NCBI RefSeq assembly: GCF_030811855.1
Contig: NZ_JAUSRN010000008.1
Span: forward strand, 1 to 64,000
Direction: 5' to 3'
Source: Variovorax paradoxus
GTDB lineage: Bacteria > Pseudomonadota > Gammaproteobacteria > Burkholderiales > Burkholderiaceae_C
Length of the DNA stretch: 64,000 nt
In this document: in pieces, positions 1 through 9,449 of the stretch
How the letters are laid out: the number at the start of each line of letters is the position of its first letter
Position numbering within the stretch: position 1 is the stretch's first letter
Made by a program: the position numbers and the translations under genes
Notes under the pieces: model-generated
Database searches by the model: none
What the model saw: only the letters and a program-made list of their open reading frames with translations
What the model was told of the DNA's origin: nothing

Positions 1-291
<291 letters not shown>

Positions 292-430
292 TTGGTTCTG
301 TAGGACACGGCCGTTACTGGAAAGCAGAGGCTATTGGGCCTCGCGGCCTGAGGTAAAACCAGCGGAGCAGCCGTGCGCCTAGAGCGCACGGCGAGTTCCG
401 TTGTGTTCGATTTTCCGAAGGAGGCCCCCC

Positions 431-931
431 ATGGGCGTGAGATCTGCTTTCCTGTTCGTCATTCTGCTGTTGATCGCGGCCCTTGCCGCGCTCAACTGGG
501 GAACACTGTCGGCGCCCGTGCCGGTCTCGCTGGGCTTCATGACGATTTCCGCACCGCTGGGCTTGATGATGCTGGCGCTGACGATCGCTCTCGGTGTGTT
601 CTTCCTGGTCTACGTGCTGTACCTGCACAGCTCGGTGTTGCTCGATGCCAAGCGCCACAACAAGGAAATGCAGGTGCAGCGCGATCTTGCCGACAAGGCC
701 GAGGCTTCGCGCTTCACCGAGCTGCGCAATTTTCTGGAAGTGCAGGAGAACAGGCACATGGCGCAAAACGCCGAGCGGCATGCCTCGTTGCTGACCCGCC
801 TCGGCCAGCTCGAGAGCGTGGTGCGCCAGCGCTCGGAACAGTCCGACAACACCGTGGCCGCGCACATCGGCCAGCTCGAAGACCGCATCGAGCGGCGCCC
901 ACTGCCCACGGACATCGATCCGCGGGTTTGA
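431..931 (+). CDS. LapA-domain inner-membrane protein
   Basis: A 166-residue protein. The start at 431 has a strong ribosome binding site (GAAGGAGG, 417-424); upstream in-frame starts lack one. Two hydrophobic spans (about residues 5-22 and 40-63) flank a short periplasmic loop containing NWG, the usual arrangement of LapA-domain proteins (lipopolysaccharide assembly protein A family). The rest (about 70-155) is charged, with coiled-coil character, and should be cytoplasmic. The family is linked to LPS assembly in Escherichia coli; a role here is inferred from the fold only. It is monocistronic and converges on the cytochrome gene. Confidence 0.75.
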   Translation: MGVRSAFLFVILLLIAALAALNWGTLSAPVPVSLGFMTISAPLGLMMLALTIALGVFFLVYVLYLHSSVLLDAKRHNKEMQVQRDLADKAEASRFTELRNFLEVQENRHMAQNAERHASLLTRLGQLESVVRQRSEQSDNTVAAHIGQLEDRIERRPLPTDIDPRV

Positions 932-964
932 CGAGGGCGCGTGGTCCCGGCGCGCGTGCCGGAA

Positions 965-1270
965 TCAGCGCGTCATCAGCACCCAGGCGGCGAGCTTCTT
1001 GGCGTCGGCTTCGCTCACCTGGGTGTTGGCCGGCATCGGCACCGGGCCCCACACGCCCGAACCGCCCTTGATGATCTTTGCCGCGAGCATGTCGGCCGCG
1101 CCGGCGTTGCCTTTGTACTTGGCCGCCACGTCCTTGAATGCGGGGCCGAGCACCTTGCGATCGACCGCGTGGCAGCTCATGCAGTTTTTCGACGTGGCCA
1201 AGGCCAGGTCGGCGAAGGCGGGAGCCGCGAGGCAGAGTCCCAGAGCCGCGAATGACAGGAGTCTCTTCAT
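965..1270 (-). CDS. Small class I periplasmic cytochrome c (c551/c552 type)
   Basis: A 101-residue protein. Residues 1-20 form a Sec signal peptide ending APAFA. The mature part carries a single haem-binding CMSCH (30-34) and a later PMP in which Met79 is the likely sixth haem ligand, the pattern of cytochrome c551/c552 monohaem carriers. It should shuttle electrons in the periplasm, for example to a terminal oxidase or reductase. No oxidoreductase partner is adjacent, so the partner cannot be named. The gene is alone on its strand and diverges from the small Trp-rich gene. Confidence 0.85.
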   Translation of the reverse strand: MKRLLSFAALGLCLAAPAFADLALATSKNCMSCHAVDRKVLGPAFKDVAAKYKGNAGAADMLAAKIIKGGSGVWGPVPMPANTQVSEADAKKLAAWVLMTR

Positions 1271-1377
1271 GGGGATGTATTTCGTAATGGCTGGGTTACA
1301 TTCGATCTAACGCGATTGTAGGTAGCGCCGTGCACCGGCGCCCGGAAGCGTTTCCAACAAAACCCCGAGGATTCGCG

Positions 1378-1632
1378 ATGCTTTTTCTGCTGCTGGGCCT
1401 GCTTGGCGTGGCCTTGAAATACCTGGAAGTGGGCATGGTTGCCGGCTGGAGCTGGTGGATCGTGCTGTCGCCTTTCGCCATGGCCATGGCTTGGTGGGCA
1501 TGGGCCGATTCGTCGGGCTATACCAAGCGCAAGGTCGTCGAGCGCGAAGAACGGCGCAAGCAGGCGCGCATCGACCGGCAGCGCAGCAACATGGGCATGC
1601 CGGGCAGCAAGGGCCAACGCCCGAAGCGCTGA
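1378..1632 (+). CDS. Small Trp-rich membrane protein (TIGR04438-like)
   Basis: An 84-residue protein starting at ATG 1378; an earlier in-frame start would add an unrelated N-terminus. There are two hydrophobic spans (about 1-18 and 20-42) with a tryptophan cluster (GWSWWIVLSPF, AWWAWAD), then a short highly basic tail (KRKVVEREERRKQARIDRQR). This matches the 'small Trp-rich protein' family of Burkholderiales. Function is unknown. The Trp pairs near the bilayer interface and the basic cytoplasmic tail suggest an inner-membrane accessory protein. It converges on ilvD. Confidence 0.7.
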   Translation: MLFLLLGLLGVALKYLEVGMVAGWSWWIVLSPFAMAMAWWAWADSSGYTKRKVVEREERRKQARIDRQRSNMGMPGSKGQRPKR

Positions 1633-1671
1633 GCGGGTCGCGTCGAGGGCTCGGCGGAGCCCGACCGGGCT

Positions 1672-3366
1672 TCAGAACTTGTCGAGCACCGCGCCCGAGC
1701 TTGCGCTCGAGGCGTTGAAAGCGAACTTGGCCTGCACGCCGCGGGTGTAGCGCGGCGCTGGCGGCTTCCAGCCTTCGCGGCGCTTGGCAAGCTCGGCTTC
1801 GGGCACGTTGAGTTCGAGCACCAGCTTGTGCGCGTCGATGGTGATCGAGTCGCCTTCGTTCACGAACGCAATGGTGCCGCCCGCCGCCGCCTCGGGCGCG
1901 ACGTGGCCGACCACCATGCCCCAGGTGCCGCCCGAGAAGCGGCCGTCGGTAATGAGGCCCACGCTTTCGCCCAGGCCAGCACCGATCAGTGCGCCCGTGG
2001 GGGCCAGCATTTCGGGCATGCCCGGGCCGCCCTTGGGGCCCAGGTAGCGCAGCACCATCACGTCGCCGGCCTTGATCTTGCCGTCCAGGATGGCCTTGAG
2101 CGCCGACTGCTCGTCGTCGAACACGCGCGCCGGGCCGGTGATGACGGGGTTCTTCAGGCCGGTGATCTTGGCGACCGCGCCTTCGGGCGACAGGTTGCCC
2201 TTGAGGATGGCCAGGTGGCCTTCGTCGTACATCGGCTTGTCGATCGGGCGGATGACGTCCTGGTCGGCGCGCGGCACGTCGGGCACGTCCTTCAGCACTT
2301 CGGCAATCGTCTGGCCCGTGATGGTGATGCAGTCGCCGTGCAGCAGGCCCGCATTCAGCAGCACCTTCATCACCTGGGGGATGCCGCCGGCCTGGTGCAG
2401 GTCGACCGCCAGGTACTTGCCCGAGGGCTTCAGGTCGCACAGCACCGGCACCTTCTTGCGCATGCGCTCGAAGTCGTCGATGGACCACTCGACCTCGGCG
2501 GCATGCGCGATGGCCAGGAAGTGCAGCACGGCGTTGGTGGAGCCGCCTGTGGCCATGATGACGGCCACCGCGTTCTCGATGGCCTTCTTGGTCACGATGT
2601 CGCGCGGCTTGATGTCCTTCTTGATCGCCTCGATCAGCACCTTGGCGGATTCCTTGGCCGAATTTGCTTTCTCGTCGTGAGGGTTCGCCATGGTCGACGA
2701 GTAGGGCAGCGAGATGCCCAGCGCCTCGAACGCGCTGGACATGGTGTTGGCCGTGTACATGCCGCCGCACGAACCGGTGCCGGGAATGGCGCGCTTCTCG
2801 ATCTCGTGCAGGTCTTCGTCGCTCATGTTGCCGGCGGCGTTCTGGCCCACCGCTTCGAACACGCTCACGATGTTGAGGTCTTGCCCCTTGTAGCGGCCCG
2901 GCAGGATGGTGCCGCCGTAGACGTAGATGGCCGGCACATTGGCGCGCAGCATGCCCATGAGGCCGCCGGGCATGTTTTTGTCGCAGCCGCCGACCACCAG
3001 CACGCCGTCCATCCACTGCCCGCCCACGCAGGTCTCGATGCAGTCGGAGATGACTTCGCGGCTCACCAGCGAGTACTTCATGCCTTCGGTGCCCATCGCC
3101 ATGCCGTCGGAAATGGTGGGGGTGCCGAACACCTGCGCGTTGCCGCCGGCTTCCTCGATGCCCGCAATGGCCGCGTCGGCCAGCTTCTGCAGGCCCGAGT
3201 TGCAAGGCGTGATGGTGCTGTGGCCGTTGGCCACGCCGACCATCGGTTTCTTGAAGTCGCTCTCTTCGTAGCCCATGGCATAGAACATCGAGCGGTTGGG
3301 CGCGCGGCTCTTGCCTTCGACGATGTTGGCGCTGCGGCGGTTGATCTGGATCGGCTTGGTGTCCAT
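1672..3366 (-). CDS. ilvD: Dihydroxy-acid dehydratase
   Basis: A 564-residue full-length IlvD. It dehydrates 2,3-dihydroxy-isovalerate and 2,3-dihydroxy-3-methylvalerate to the 2-oxo acids, the third common step of valine and isoleucine synthesis; the product also feeds leucine and pantothenate synthesis. Cys55 (TPCNSG), Cys128 ([10 protein letters not shown]) and Cys200 ([10 protein letters not shown]) are the Fe-S cluster cysteines of the IlvD/Edd family. The [14 protein letters not shown] and GGRFSGG-like stretches are also family signatures. Transcribed divergently from a LysR-type regulator, which may control it. Betaproteobacterial chromosomes often carry a second ilvD, so this need not be the only copy. 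Confidence 0.95.
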   Translation of the reverse strand: MDTKPIQINRRSANIVEGKSRAPNRSMFYAMGYEESDFKKPMVGVANGHSTITPCNSGLQKLADAAIAGIEEAGGNAQVFGTPTISDGMAMGTEGMKYSLVSREVISDCIETCVGGQWMDGVLVVGGCDKNMPGGLMGMLRANVPAIYVYGGTILPGRYKGQDLNIVSVFEAVGQNAAGNMSDEDLHEIEKRAIPGTGSCGGMYTANTMSSAFEALGISLPYSSTMANPHDEKANSAKESAKVLIEAIKKDIKPRDIVTKKAIENAVAVIMATGGSTNAVLHFLAIAHAAEVEWSIDDFERMRKKVPVLCDLKPSGKYLAVDLHQAGGIPQVMKVLLNAGLLHGDCITITGQTIAEVLKDVPDVPRADQDVIRPIDKPMYDEGHLAILKGNLSPEGAVAKITGLKNPVITGPARVFDDEQSALKAILDGKIKAGDVMVLRYLGPKGGPGMPEMLAPTGALIGAGLGESVGLITDGRFSGGTWGMVVGHVAPEAAAGGTIAFVNEGDSITIDAHKLVLELNVPEAELAKRREGWKPPAPRYTRGVQAKFAFNASSASSGAVLDKF

Positions 3367-3453
3367 GGTGTCTCTTCTGTCGTGGGGAGATCGGGGGCCC
3401 CAAGTATCGGACTTCTCATTGATTCATTCCAATCCGATTTTTCACGCGTATTG

Positions 3454-3468
3454 ATATGCTCGGCATAT
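3454..3468. promoter_or_regulatory. Palindromic LysR-type (T-N11-A) site in the ilvD/lysR gap
   Basis: ATATGC-TCG-GCATAT is a perfect 6+3+6 inverted repeat; its inner part fits the T-N11-A core typical of LysR-regulator sites. It lies about 90 bp upstream of ilvD and immediately before the divergent LysR gene, as expected for autoregulation. It overlaps an upstream ATG (3467), which supports translation starting at ATG 3482. Binding is inferred. Confidence 0.45.
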
Positions 3469-3481
3469 GAAAGAAACCATG

Positions 3482-4405
3482 ATCGACCTGCGCGCCTGGC
3501 GCCAGTTCGTGGCCGTGGCGGAGGAACTGCATTTCGGCCGCGCGGCCGAGCGGCTGCACATGACGCAGCCCCCGGTTACTCAGGCCATTGCCCAGCTCGA
3601 AAAGACGCTGGGTGTGCTGCTGTTCGACCGCACGCGCCGGCGCGTGGCGCTCACGCCCGCTGGCGAGGCCCTGCTGCCTGACGTGCGCGAGTTGCTGGCG
3701 CGGGCCCAGGCCCTGCCCGAGCGCGCGCGTGCGGCGGCGGCCGGGCAGGTGGGGAGGGTGCGCATCGCCTTCGTGTCCACCATCGGCTTCGAGAAGCTGC
3801 CGGCCTGGGTGCGCGAGTTCCGCGTGCTGTGCCCCGAGGTGGCGCTCGAACTGGTCGAAGCCACCGGCGACGTGCAGCTCGAAGCCTTTGCGCGCGGCGA
3901 CATCGACGCCGGGCTCATGCTCCATTCCCCCGGCGCCGCACCTCCGGGACTTGCACGGGTGCCGGTGGAACAGGAATCGCTGGTGCTGGCCATGCCGGCG
4001 CAACATCGGCTGGCGGGCGCAACCCCCGTGCCGCTGGCCGAGGTGCTGTCCGAACCGCTGGTGATCTTTCCGCGTCGCATCGTGCCGTCGTTGCACGATG
4101 CGGTGCTCGGCCTTTATCACTCGGCGGGCCGCGTGCCGCAGGTGGCGCAAGAGGCGATTCAGATGCAGACCATCGTCAATCTGGTTTCGGGTGGCATTGG
4201 CGTGGCCTGGGTGCCGCACAGCGTGATGCAGTTCCGGCGCGCCGGCGTGGTCTACCGCCAGGCGCATGAGTTCAAGGGCCTGGGCCGCGGCCGGGTGGTG
4301 CTGCCCGCCTGCGAGACCAGCCTCGTGTGGCCCGCGCATGCCATGCATCCGGCGCTGGGTCGCTTCGTGGAATTCGTGCGCGAGCGCACGCAGAAGGGCG
4401 GCTGA
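3482..4405 (+). CDS. LysR-family transcriptional regulator (divergent to ilvD)
   Basis: A 307-residue protein. The N-terminal winged helix-turn-helix (about 1-60: [28 protein letters not shown]) is classic LysR; residues about 90-295 form the periplasmic-binding-like effector domain. ATG 3482 gives the usual LysR opening ([10 protein letters not shown]); ATG 3467 is in frame but sits inside a palindrome. It resembles regulators of aromatic or organic-acid catabolism with the [14 protein letters not shown] motif. Divergent orientation makes ilvD a candidate target, but the effector cannot be read from sequence. Confidence 0.85.
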   Translation: MDLRAWRQFVAVAEELHFGRAAERLHMTQPPVTQAIAQLEKTLGVLLFDRTRRRVALTPAGEALLPDVRELLARAQALPERARAAAAGQVGRVRIAFVSTIGFEKLPAWVREFRVLCPEVALELVEATGDVQLEAFARGDIDAGLMLHSPGAAPPGLARVPVEQESLVLAMPAQHRLAGATPVPLAEVLSEPLVIFPRRIVPSLHDAVLGLYHSAGRVPQVAQEAIQMQTIVNLVSGGIGVAWVPHSVMQFRRAGVVYRQAHEFKGLGRGRVVLPACETSLVWPAHAMHPALGRFVEFVRERTQKGG

Positions 4406-4449
4406 GCTGGGTCGCTGGGGAGCCACACGCACGGGGCACAATCGGCGCC

Positions 4450-5271
4450 ATGCTCATGTATCCGCAGATCAATCCCGTCGCCCTGCAGCTCGGGCCCGTT
4501 GCCATTCACTGGTACGGCCTGACCTACCTCGCCGCGTTCGCGCTGTTCTATTTTCTCGGCACGCGCCGCCTACGGCACGAGCCGTATCGCTCGCTGGTCG
4601 GCGCGGGCGCGTGGCAGCGCAAGGACATCGAGGACATTCTCTTTCTCGGTGTGATGGGCGTTATCGTGGGCGGGCGGCTCGGCTACTGCCTGTTCTACAA
4701 GCCCGAGTTCTATCTGGCGAATCCGCTCCAGATTCTTTACGTGTGGCAGGGCGGCATGAGCTTCCATGGCGGCCTGCTGGGCGTGATCGGGGCGATGCTC
4801 TGGTTTGCGCATTCGCGCGCCCGGCCGTTCTGGCAGGTGATGGATTTCGTCTCGCCTTGCGTGCCGACGGGACTCGCAGCCGGCCGCGTGGGCAACTTCA
4901 TCAACGGCGAGCTCTGGGGCCGCTTCAGCAGCCCCGACCTGCCGTGGGGCATGGTGTTTCCGCAGAGCGGCTCGATGCTGCCGCGCCATCCCTCGCAGGT
5001 CTACCAATTCCTGCTCGAAGGGCTCCTTTTGTTCGTCATCATGTGGCTCTACGCGCGCAAGGAACGCAAGCAAGGGCAGGTGGCCGCAGTGTTCATGATC
5101 GGCTATGGCGTGCTGCGCTTCATTGCCGAGTATTTCCGCGAGCCGGATGATTTTCTCGGCTTGCGCGCGCTCAATCTGAGCCAAGGGCAGTGGCTCAGCG
5201 TGCCGATGGTGATCTTCGGCATCGGCCTGTGGATCTGGGCCGCGCAGCGCCGCCAGCCGGCGACGGCCTGA
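4450..5271 (+). CDS. lgt: Phosphatidylglycerol-prolipoprotein diacylglyceryl transferase
   Basis: A 273-residue inner-membrane enzyme that moves diacylglyceryl from phosphatidylglycerol to the lipobox cysteine of prolipoproteins, the first step of lipoprotein maturation. The Lgt signature [14 protein letters not shown] is at 145-158 and the HGGLLG motif, with essential His106, at 106-111. About seven membrane spans are visible. ATG 4450 was chosen because it gives the standard N-terminus ([20 protein letters not shown]); the frame is open further upstream but overlaps the LysR gene. Monocistronic; follows the regulator by 44 nt. Essential in most Gram-negatives. Confidence 0.96.
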   Translation: MLMYPQINPVALQLGPVAIHWYGLTYLAAFALFYFLGTRRLRHEPYRSLVGAGAWQRKDIEDILFLGVMGVIVGGRLGYCLFYKPEFYLANPLQILYVWQGGMSFHGGLLGVIGAMLWFAHSRARPFWQVMDFVSPCVPTGLAAGRVGNFINGELWGRFSSPDLPWGMVFPQSGSMLPRHPSQVYQFLLEGLLLFVIMWLYARKERKQGQVAAVFMIGYGVLRFIAEYFREPDDFLGLRALNLSQGQWLSVPMVIFGIGLWIWAAQRRQPATA

Positions 5272-5345
5272 GCCTCCGGCACTCAGGGTAAGCACGGGCC
5301 GCGGGCGTGCCGCGCGGCCTTGTGCCGCGTTCCTCGCCGACTCAC

Positions 5346-5359
5346 AATTACGCGTAATT
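5346..5359. promoter_or_regulatory. Perfect 14-bp palindrome, candidate MatR operator
   Basis: AATTACGCGTAATT reads the same on both strands, and a further AAATTACG half-site follows at 5365-5372. It is conspicuously AT-rich in GC-rich surroundings and sits 36 nt before the proposed start of the GntR/FCD regulator. GntR-family regulators bind short palindromes of this size, usually in their own promoter. The sequence differs from the TCTTGTATACAAGA operator known to me for Rhizobium MatR. Confidence 0.5.
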
Positions 5360-5394
5360 ACAGGAAATTACGCCTGACAGCGTTTCACATCCTC

Positions 5395-6063
5395 ATGCGC
5401 CTGGTCCCGAACTCCTTGCACGACGAAGTGGCCGCCACGCTGCGCGAGCAGATCTTCGCAGGCACATTGGCGCCGGGCAGTTTCCTGGACGAGGCCGCGC
5501 TGTGCGAACGGCTCTCGATCTCGCGCACCCCCTTGCGCGAGGCGCTCAAGGTGCTCACGGCCGAAGGCCTGCTGCGGCACGAACCGCGGCGCGGCTGCTT
5601 CGTGCGTGAGGTGACCGAACGCGACCTGGACGAGATCTTTCCGGTCATCGCGCTGCTCGAAGGCCGGTGCGCCTACGAGGCCGCACGCAACGCGAGCGAT
5701 GCCGAATTGAGCGAGCTCGATGCGCTGCATGAACGCCTGGTGCGCCATGCCAAGGGCAAGCGCATCAACGACTACTACGCCACCAACCACCTCATCCACG
5801 AGGCGATCATCCAGCTGGCCGACAACCGATGGCTGGCGCAGGTGATCGGCGACCTGCGCAAGATCCTCAAGCTGGCGCGACTCCAGCAGCTGCATGCGCC
5901 GGGCCGGCTCGAGCAGAGCCTGTCGGAGCACCTGGCGGTGTTCGCTGCGCTCAAGGCGCGCGACAGTCAAGGCGCGGACGCGGCCATGCGCACGCACCTG
6001 ACGCGGCAGCGCGAGGCGCTGCGCGAGGTGGCGCGGCAGCAGAAATCCAGGGTGATGTCATGA
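5395..6063 (+). CDS. matR: GntR/FCD-family regulator of the malonate operon (MatR-like)
   Basis: A 222-residue protein starting at ATG 5395; a longer frame would run through the palindromic operator. An N-terminal winged HTH (about 1-70, with LCERLSISRTPLREALKVLTAEGLL, the GntR signature) is followed by a helical FCD effector domain (about 85-210) with metal-ligand candidates (NDYYATNHLIHEAI and SEHLAVFAAL histidines). It lies 49 nt upstream of malonyl-CoA decarboxylase, as matR does in rhizobial mat operons, so it probably represses the downstream genes and itself until malonate or malonyl-CoA is present. The effector is an inference. Confidence 0.8.
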   Translation: MRLVPNSLHDEVAATLREQIFAGTLAPGSFLDEAALCERLSISRTPLREALKVLTAEGLLRHEPRRGCFVREVTERDLDEIFPVIALLEGRCAYEAARNASDAELSELDALHERLVRHAKGKRINDYYATNHLIHEAIIQLADNRWLAQVIGDLRKILKLARLQQLHAPGRLEQSLSEHLAVFAALKARDSQGADAAMRTHLTRQREALREVARQQKSRVMS

Positions 6064-6112
6064 ACGACATGAAAAAAGACTTCCCCGCACCTCACAGCAT
6101 TGGAGTTTGTAG

Positions 6113-7585
6113 ATGAGTGCGACCGAATGGTTCCAGGCGCGATTGCGTTCTGGCGAGAAGTCAGGCAACAAGGTGCCGGTGGCGCCCGAGGGAGCCGCCC
6201 GCGGCGCGTCCAAGTCCGCCGCCAAGCCGAGCTTGCGTTCCACTGCCGAGCGCATGCAGGCCACCCTGCGCAAGGCCGACGAAGCCTTGTCGCCCCGCGC
6301 GCTGCGCCGCGTGCTCGCCGCCCTGCAAGCCGTGATCGATCCGCGCGTGAGCGAGGTCGAGGGCGGGCGAAGGGCGCACGCCATTGCCACCGCGTACGCC
6401 AGCGCCACACCCGAAGAGCGGCGCGATTATTGGGCGCTGATGAGCGAGCATTTCGCAGCCGATCCGCACAAGCTCAAGTTCGCCCGCGACCAGCACCAGG
6501 CAGCGGTGGGAACGCCCGACGAAGGGCAGGCCGAGCTCAAGCTGCGGCGCGCACTGGTCTCGCCCCGCATGCGCCTGCTGCAGCGCTTCGCGGTCGAGCC
6601 CGAAGGCATGCGTTTTCTGGTCGACCTGCGCGCCGAACTGCTGCCTTTTCTCAAGTCCGACAAGCGGTTGATCGCGCTGGATGCCGAGCTGGAGCACCTG
6701 TTCTCCACCTGGTTCGACGTCGCGTTTCTAGAGCTGCGGCGCATCGACTGGAATTCGCCCGCTTCGCTGATCGAGAAGCTGATCCGCTATGAGGCTGTGC
6801 ACGACATCAAGAGCTGGACCGACGTGAAAAACCGGCTCGACGACAGCGACCGTCGCTGCTACGGCTTCTTCCATCCGCGCCTGCCCAACGAGCCGCTGAT
6901 CTTCGTCGAGGTAGCTTTGGTCGATCGCATCAGCGAGGGCATTGCTCCGCTGCTCGACGAGGCCGCGGTGCCGATCCTCCCGGCCAAGGCAACGACGGCC
7001 ATCTTCTATTCGATCAGCAACACCCAGGACGGCCTGCGCGGCGTGAGCTTTGGCGATTCGCTCATCAAGCGCGTGGTCGAAACCCTGCAGGACGAACTGC
7101 CGCGCCTCAAGATCTTTGCCACGCTCTCGCCCATTCCCGGCTTTCGCACGTGGCTCGGAAAGAACGCCGCGGAACTGCTGGCGCGCCTGGACGAAAAACG
7201 CGAGGCCGAGCTCGGTCGCCTGATCGGTTCGCTGCCGCCCACCGCCGACCGCCTGCTCGCGGCGGTGGACGGCGCCGCCACCCTCGACGCCAGGTCGCCG
7301 CTGCGTCAATGGCTGCTGCAGGCCGCTGCCGAATACCTGGGCCACACGCTGATCGACGGCACGCCGGCCGATCCGGTGGCGCGCTTCCACCTGGGCAACG
7401 GTGCGCGTGTGGAGCGGCTCAACTGGGCCGGCGATCCCTCGCCCAAAGGGCAGAAGCAGTCTTACGGACTGATGGTGAATTACCTCTACGATCTGAAACG
7501 GCTCGACAAGCATCGCGCGTGGCTGGCAGAAGGCAAGGTGGCGGTATCGGGAGACGTTGAAAGCCTGTTCTTCAAAAAAGGCTGA
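6113..7585 (+). CDS. matA: Malonyl-CoA decarboxylase
   Basis: A 490-residue protein of the MCD family. It decarboxylates malonyl-CoA to acetyl-CoA and CO2 in the cytoplasm. The N-terminal four-helix domain spans about 45-200 and the GNAT-like catalytic domain about 205-485. FYSISNTQDGLRGV (298-311) holds the conserved serine region, and His426 in RFHLGNGA matches the catalytic histidine of human MCD; GFFHPRLPNEPLIFVEVAL (251-269) is another family signature. With matB in the same operon it completes malonate to malonyl-CoA to acetyl-CoA. The first ~40 residues are Ala/Lys-rich and probably disordered. Confidence 0.93.
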   Translation: MSATEWFQARLRSGEKSGNKVPVAPEGAARGASKSAAKPSLRSTAERMQATLRKADEALSPRALRRVLAALQAVIDPRVSEVEGGRRAHAIATAYASATPEERRDYWALMSEHFAADPHKLKFARDQHQAAVGTPDEGQAELKLRRALVSPRMRLLQRFAVEPEGMRFLVDLRAELLPFLKSDKRLIALDAELEHLFSTWFDVAFLELRRIDWNSPASLIEKLIRYEAVHDIKSWTDVKNRLDDSDRRCYGFFHPRLPNEPLIFVEVALVDRISEGIAPLLDEAAVPILPAKATTAIFYSISNTQDGLRGVSFGDSLIKRVVETLQDELPRLKIFATLSPIPGFRTWLGKNAAELLARLDEKREAELGRLIGSLPPTADRLLAAVDGAATLDARSPLRQWLLQAAAEYLGHTLIDGTPADPVARFHLGNGARVERLNWAGDPSPKGQKQSYGLMVNYLYDLKRLDKHRAWLAEGKVAVSGDVESLFFKKG

Positions 7586-7667
7586 GAGTTCTGAAAGAAA
7601 AAAGTCCGGCGCACGAGGTGCCGGCGGCCGCATGGCGCGGCTCATCCACAACGACAGGAGATGACAG

Positions 7668-8660
7668 ATGACTCAGAGTTTTCAACGACGCGACGTGCTG
7701 CGCCTGGCTGCGGCCGGTGCCGCTGTTCTGTGCGGCGGCGGGGCGCGCGCGCAGGGGGGTAATTGGCCGACCCGGCCGGTGAATATGATCGTGCCGTTTC
7801 CGGCCGGTGGCGGCACCGACGCCTTCGCGCGTCCACTCTCGGCGCAGTTTGCCAAGATCAGCGGCCAGACGCTGGTCATCGACAACCGCGGCGGCGCGGG
7901 CGGCACTGTGGGTGCCAGCATCGCATCCAAGGCCCAGCCCGACGGCTACACGCTCTTCATGGGCGCGGTGCACCACGCCATCGCACCGTCGATCTACCCC
8001 AAGCTCGACTACGACCTGGAGAAAGACTTCGTGCCGCTGATGCTGCTGGCCAACGTGCCGCAGGTGGTGGTGGTCAATCCGCGCCGCGTCACGGCCAACA
8101 CCCTTCAGGAGCTTGTTGCCGCCGCCAAGCGCAACCCCGGCAAGCTCAACTACGGCTCGGCCGGCGCGGGCACTTCGCACCACCTGGCAGGCGAACTGTT
8201 CAAGCTGCAGACCAACACGTTCATCACGCACATTCCCTACCGCGGCGCGGGCCCGGCGCTGTCCGATCTGATTGCCGGCAACGTCGACCTGATGTTCGAC
8301 GGCCTTGGTTCTTCGGCCCAGCACATCAAGGGCGGGCGCATCAAGGCGCTGATGGTGGCAGGCAGCAAGCGCAACCCCGCGTTCCCCGACGTGCCTTGCG
8401 CCGCCGAGGTGGGACTGCCCGACTACACGGTCACCACGTGGTATGGCCTCTGGGCGCCCAAGGGCACGCCGGCCGACCTGCAGGGGCGCATCGTCGACGA
8501 CATGAAGAAGGCGCTGGCAACCGACGAGCTCAAGACCATCTGGGCCCAGAATGGCTCCGAGATTCCGAACCTCACGATGGCCTCCTACGGCGGCTTCGTG
8601 CGCTCGGAAATCAAGCGCTGGGCCGCGGTGGTGAAGGCCTCGGGCGCCAAGCTCGAGTGA
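7668..8660 (+). CDS. Bug-family periplasmic solute receptor (TctC-like)
   Basis: A 330-residue extracytoplasmic receptor of the Bug/TctC family used by tripartite tricarboxylate transporters. Residues 1-28 form a signal peptide with twin arginines (RRDVLRLAAAG) ending ARA-Q. The mature protein begins with WPTRPVNMIVPFPAGGGTDAFAR, a hallmark of the family. No TctA/TctB membrane partners are nearby, the usual situation for the many orphan Bug receptors of Burkholderiales. Embedded between matA and the matB block, it is a good candidate to bind malonate or a related dicarboxylate. Its stop codon overlaps the next start (TGATG). Confidence 0.92.
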   Translation: MTQSFQRRDVLRLAAAGAAVLCGGGARAQGGNWPTRPVNMIVPFPAGGGTDAFARPLSAQFAKISGQTLVIDNRGGAGGTVGASIASKAQPDGYTLFMGAVHHAIAPSIYPKLDYDLEKDFVPLMLLANVPQVVVVNPRRVTANTLQELVAAAKRNPGKLNYGSAGAGTSHHLAGELFKLQTNTFITHIPYRGAGPALSDLIAGNVDLMFDGLGSSAQHIKGGRIKALMVAGSKRNPAFPDVPCAAEVGLPDYTVTTWYGLWAPKGTPADLQGRIVDDMKKALATDELKTIWAQNGSEIPNLTMASYGGFVRSEIKRWAAVVKASGAKLE

Positions 8661-9439
8661 TGGACGAGCGCCACGTTTCGCTGCGCCGGGAGGGCGCCAT
8701 TGCGTTCGTCACCCTGTCGAACGCGGGTCGCCTCAATGCGATGACGCGCGGCATGTGGCGCGAACTGCGTGCGGTGTTCGACGGCATCCGCCAGGCGGAA
8801 GATGCCGAACTGCGCTGTGTCGTGGTTCGCGGCGAGGGCGGAGCCTTCTGCGCCGGCGGCGACATTTCCGAGTACCCGTCGTTTCGTTTCGACGAAGCGA
8901 GCCTGCGAGAATTCCACGAGAACGAAGTCTGGGGCGCGCTGCAGGCCATGCTCGACTGCCCGCTGCCCCTGGTCGCACAGATCGAAGGCGCGTGCATGGG
9001 TGCCGGCATCGAGATTGCGAGCTGCTGCGACATCCGTCTTGCGGGCGCCTCCGCAAAATTTGGCGCGCCCATCGCGAAGCTGGGCTTTCCGATGGCGCCG
9101 CGGGAGGCCGCGCTGGTCCATGGCGCCATTGGCGACGTGCTGGCGCGCGACATGCTGCTGGCCGCCGGCGTCCACGGCGCACAGCGCCTGTACGATGCCG
9201 GATTTTTGCTGCACGTGCTGTCCGACGAAGAGGTGGTTGCCGCTGCAGAGGTGCATGCCGCGCGCATCGCAGCCCTGGCGCCGCAGGCCGCGCGCCTGCA
9301 CAAGCACACCTTCGCCATGCTCAAAGCCGGTGCACATTCGACGAATACCCTTCTCGCGACCGCCTACGATTACGCCGACTCCGCCGAACACCGCGAAGGC
9401 ATCGACGCCTTTCTTGCCAAGCGCACACCGAATTTCTGA
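8660..9439 (+). CDS. Enoyl-CoA hydratase/isomerase-family protein
   Basis: A 259-residue crotonase-fold protein whose ATG overlaps the stop of the Bug receptor by one base, so translation is probably coupled. The two oxyanion-hole segments are clear (GGAFCAGGDISEY and EGACMGAGIEIA). Family members hydrate, isomerise, hydrolyse or decarboxylate acyl-CoAs, and sequence alone does not separate these. Its place between the receptor and malonyl-CoA synthetase suggests a substrate that is a malonyl-CoA relative. It is not part of the classical rhizobial matABC set. Confidence 0.85.
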   Translation: MDERHVSLRREGAIAFVTLSNAGRLNAMTRGMWRELRAVFDGIRQAEDAELRCVVVRGEGGAFCAGGDISEYPSFRFDEASLREFHENEVWGALQAMLDCPLPLVAQIEGACMGAGIEIASCCDIRLAGASAKFGAPIAKLGFPMAPREAALVHGAIGDVLARDMLLAAGVHGAQRLYDAGFLLHVLSDEEVVAAAEVHAARIAALAPQAARLHKHTFAMLKAGAHSTNTLLATAYDYADSAEHREGIDAFLAKRTPNF

Positions 9440-9449
9440 AGACCGCCCG

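Noticed and set aside
1647..1662. GGGCTC-GGCG-GAGCCC hairpin between the Trp-rich gene and ilvD
   Set aside because: The stem is good but there is no T-run on either strand, so I do not call it a terminator.
1307..3403. Long frame antisense-side/offset to ilvD (698 codons)
   Set aside because: It overlaps the intact ilvD on the same strand in another frame and consists of His/Arg/Gly-rich low-complexity sequence, a common artefact in GC-rich DNA.
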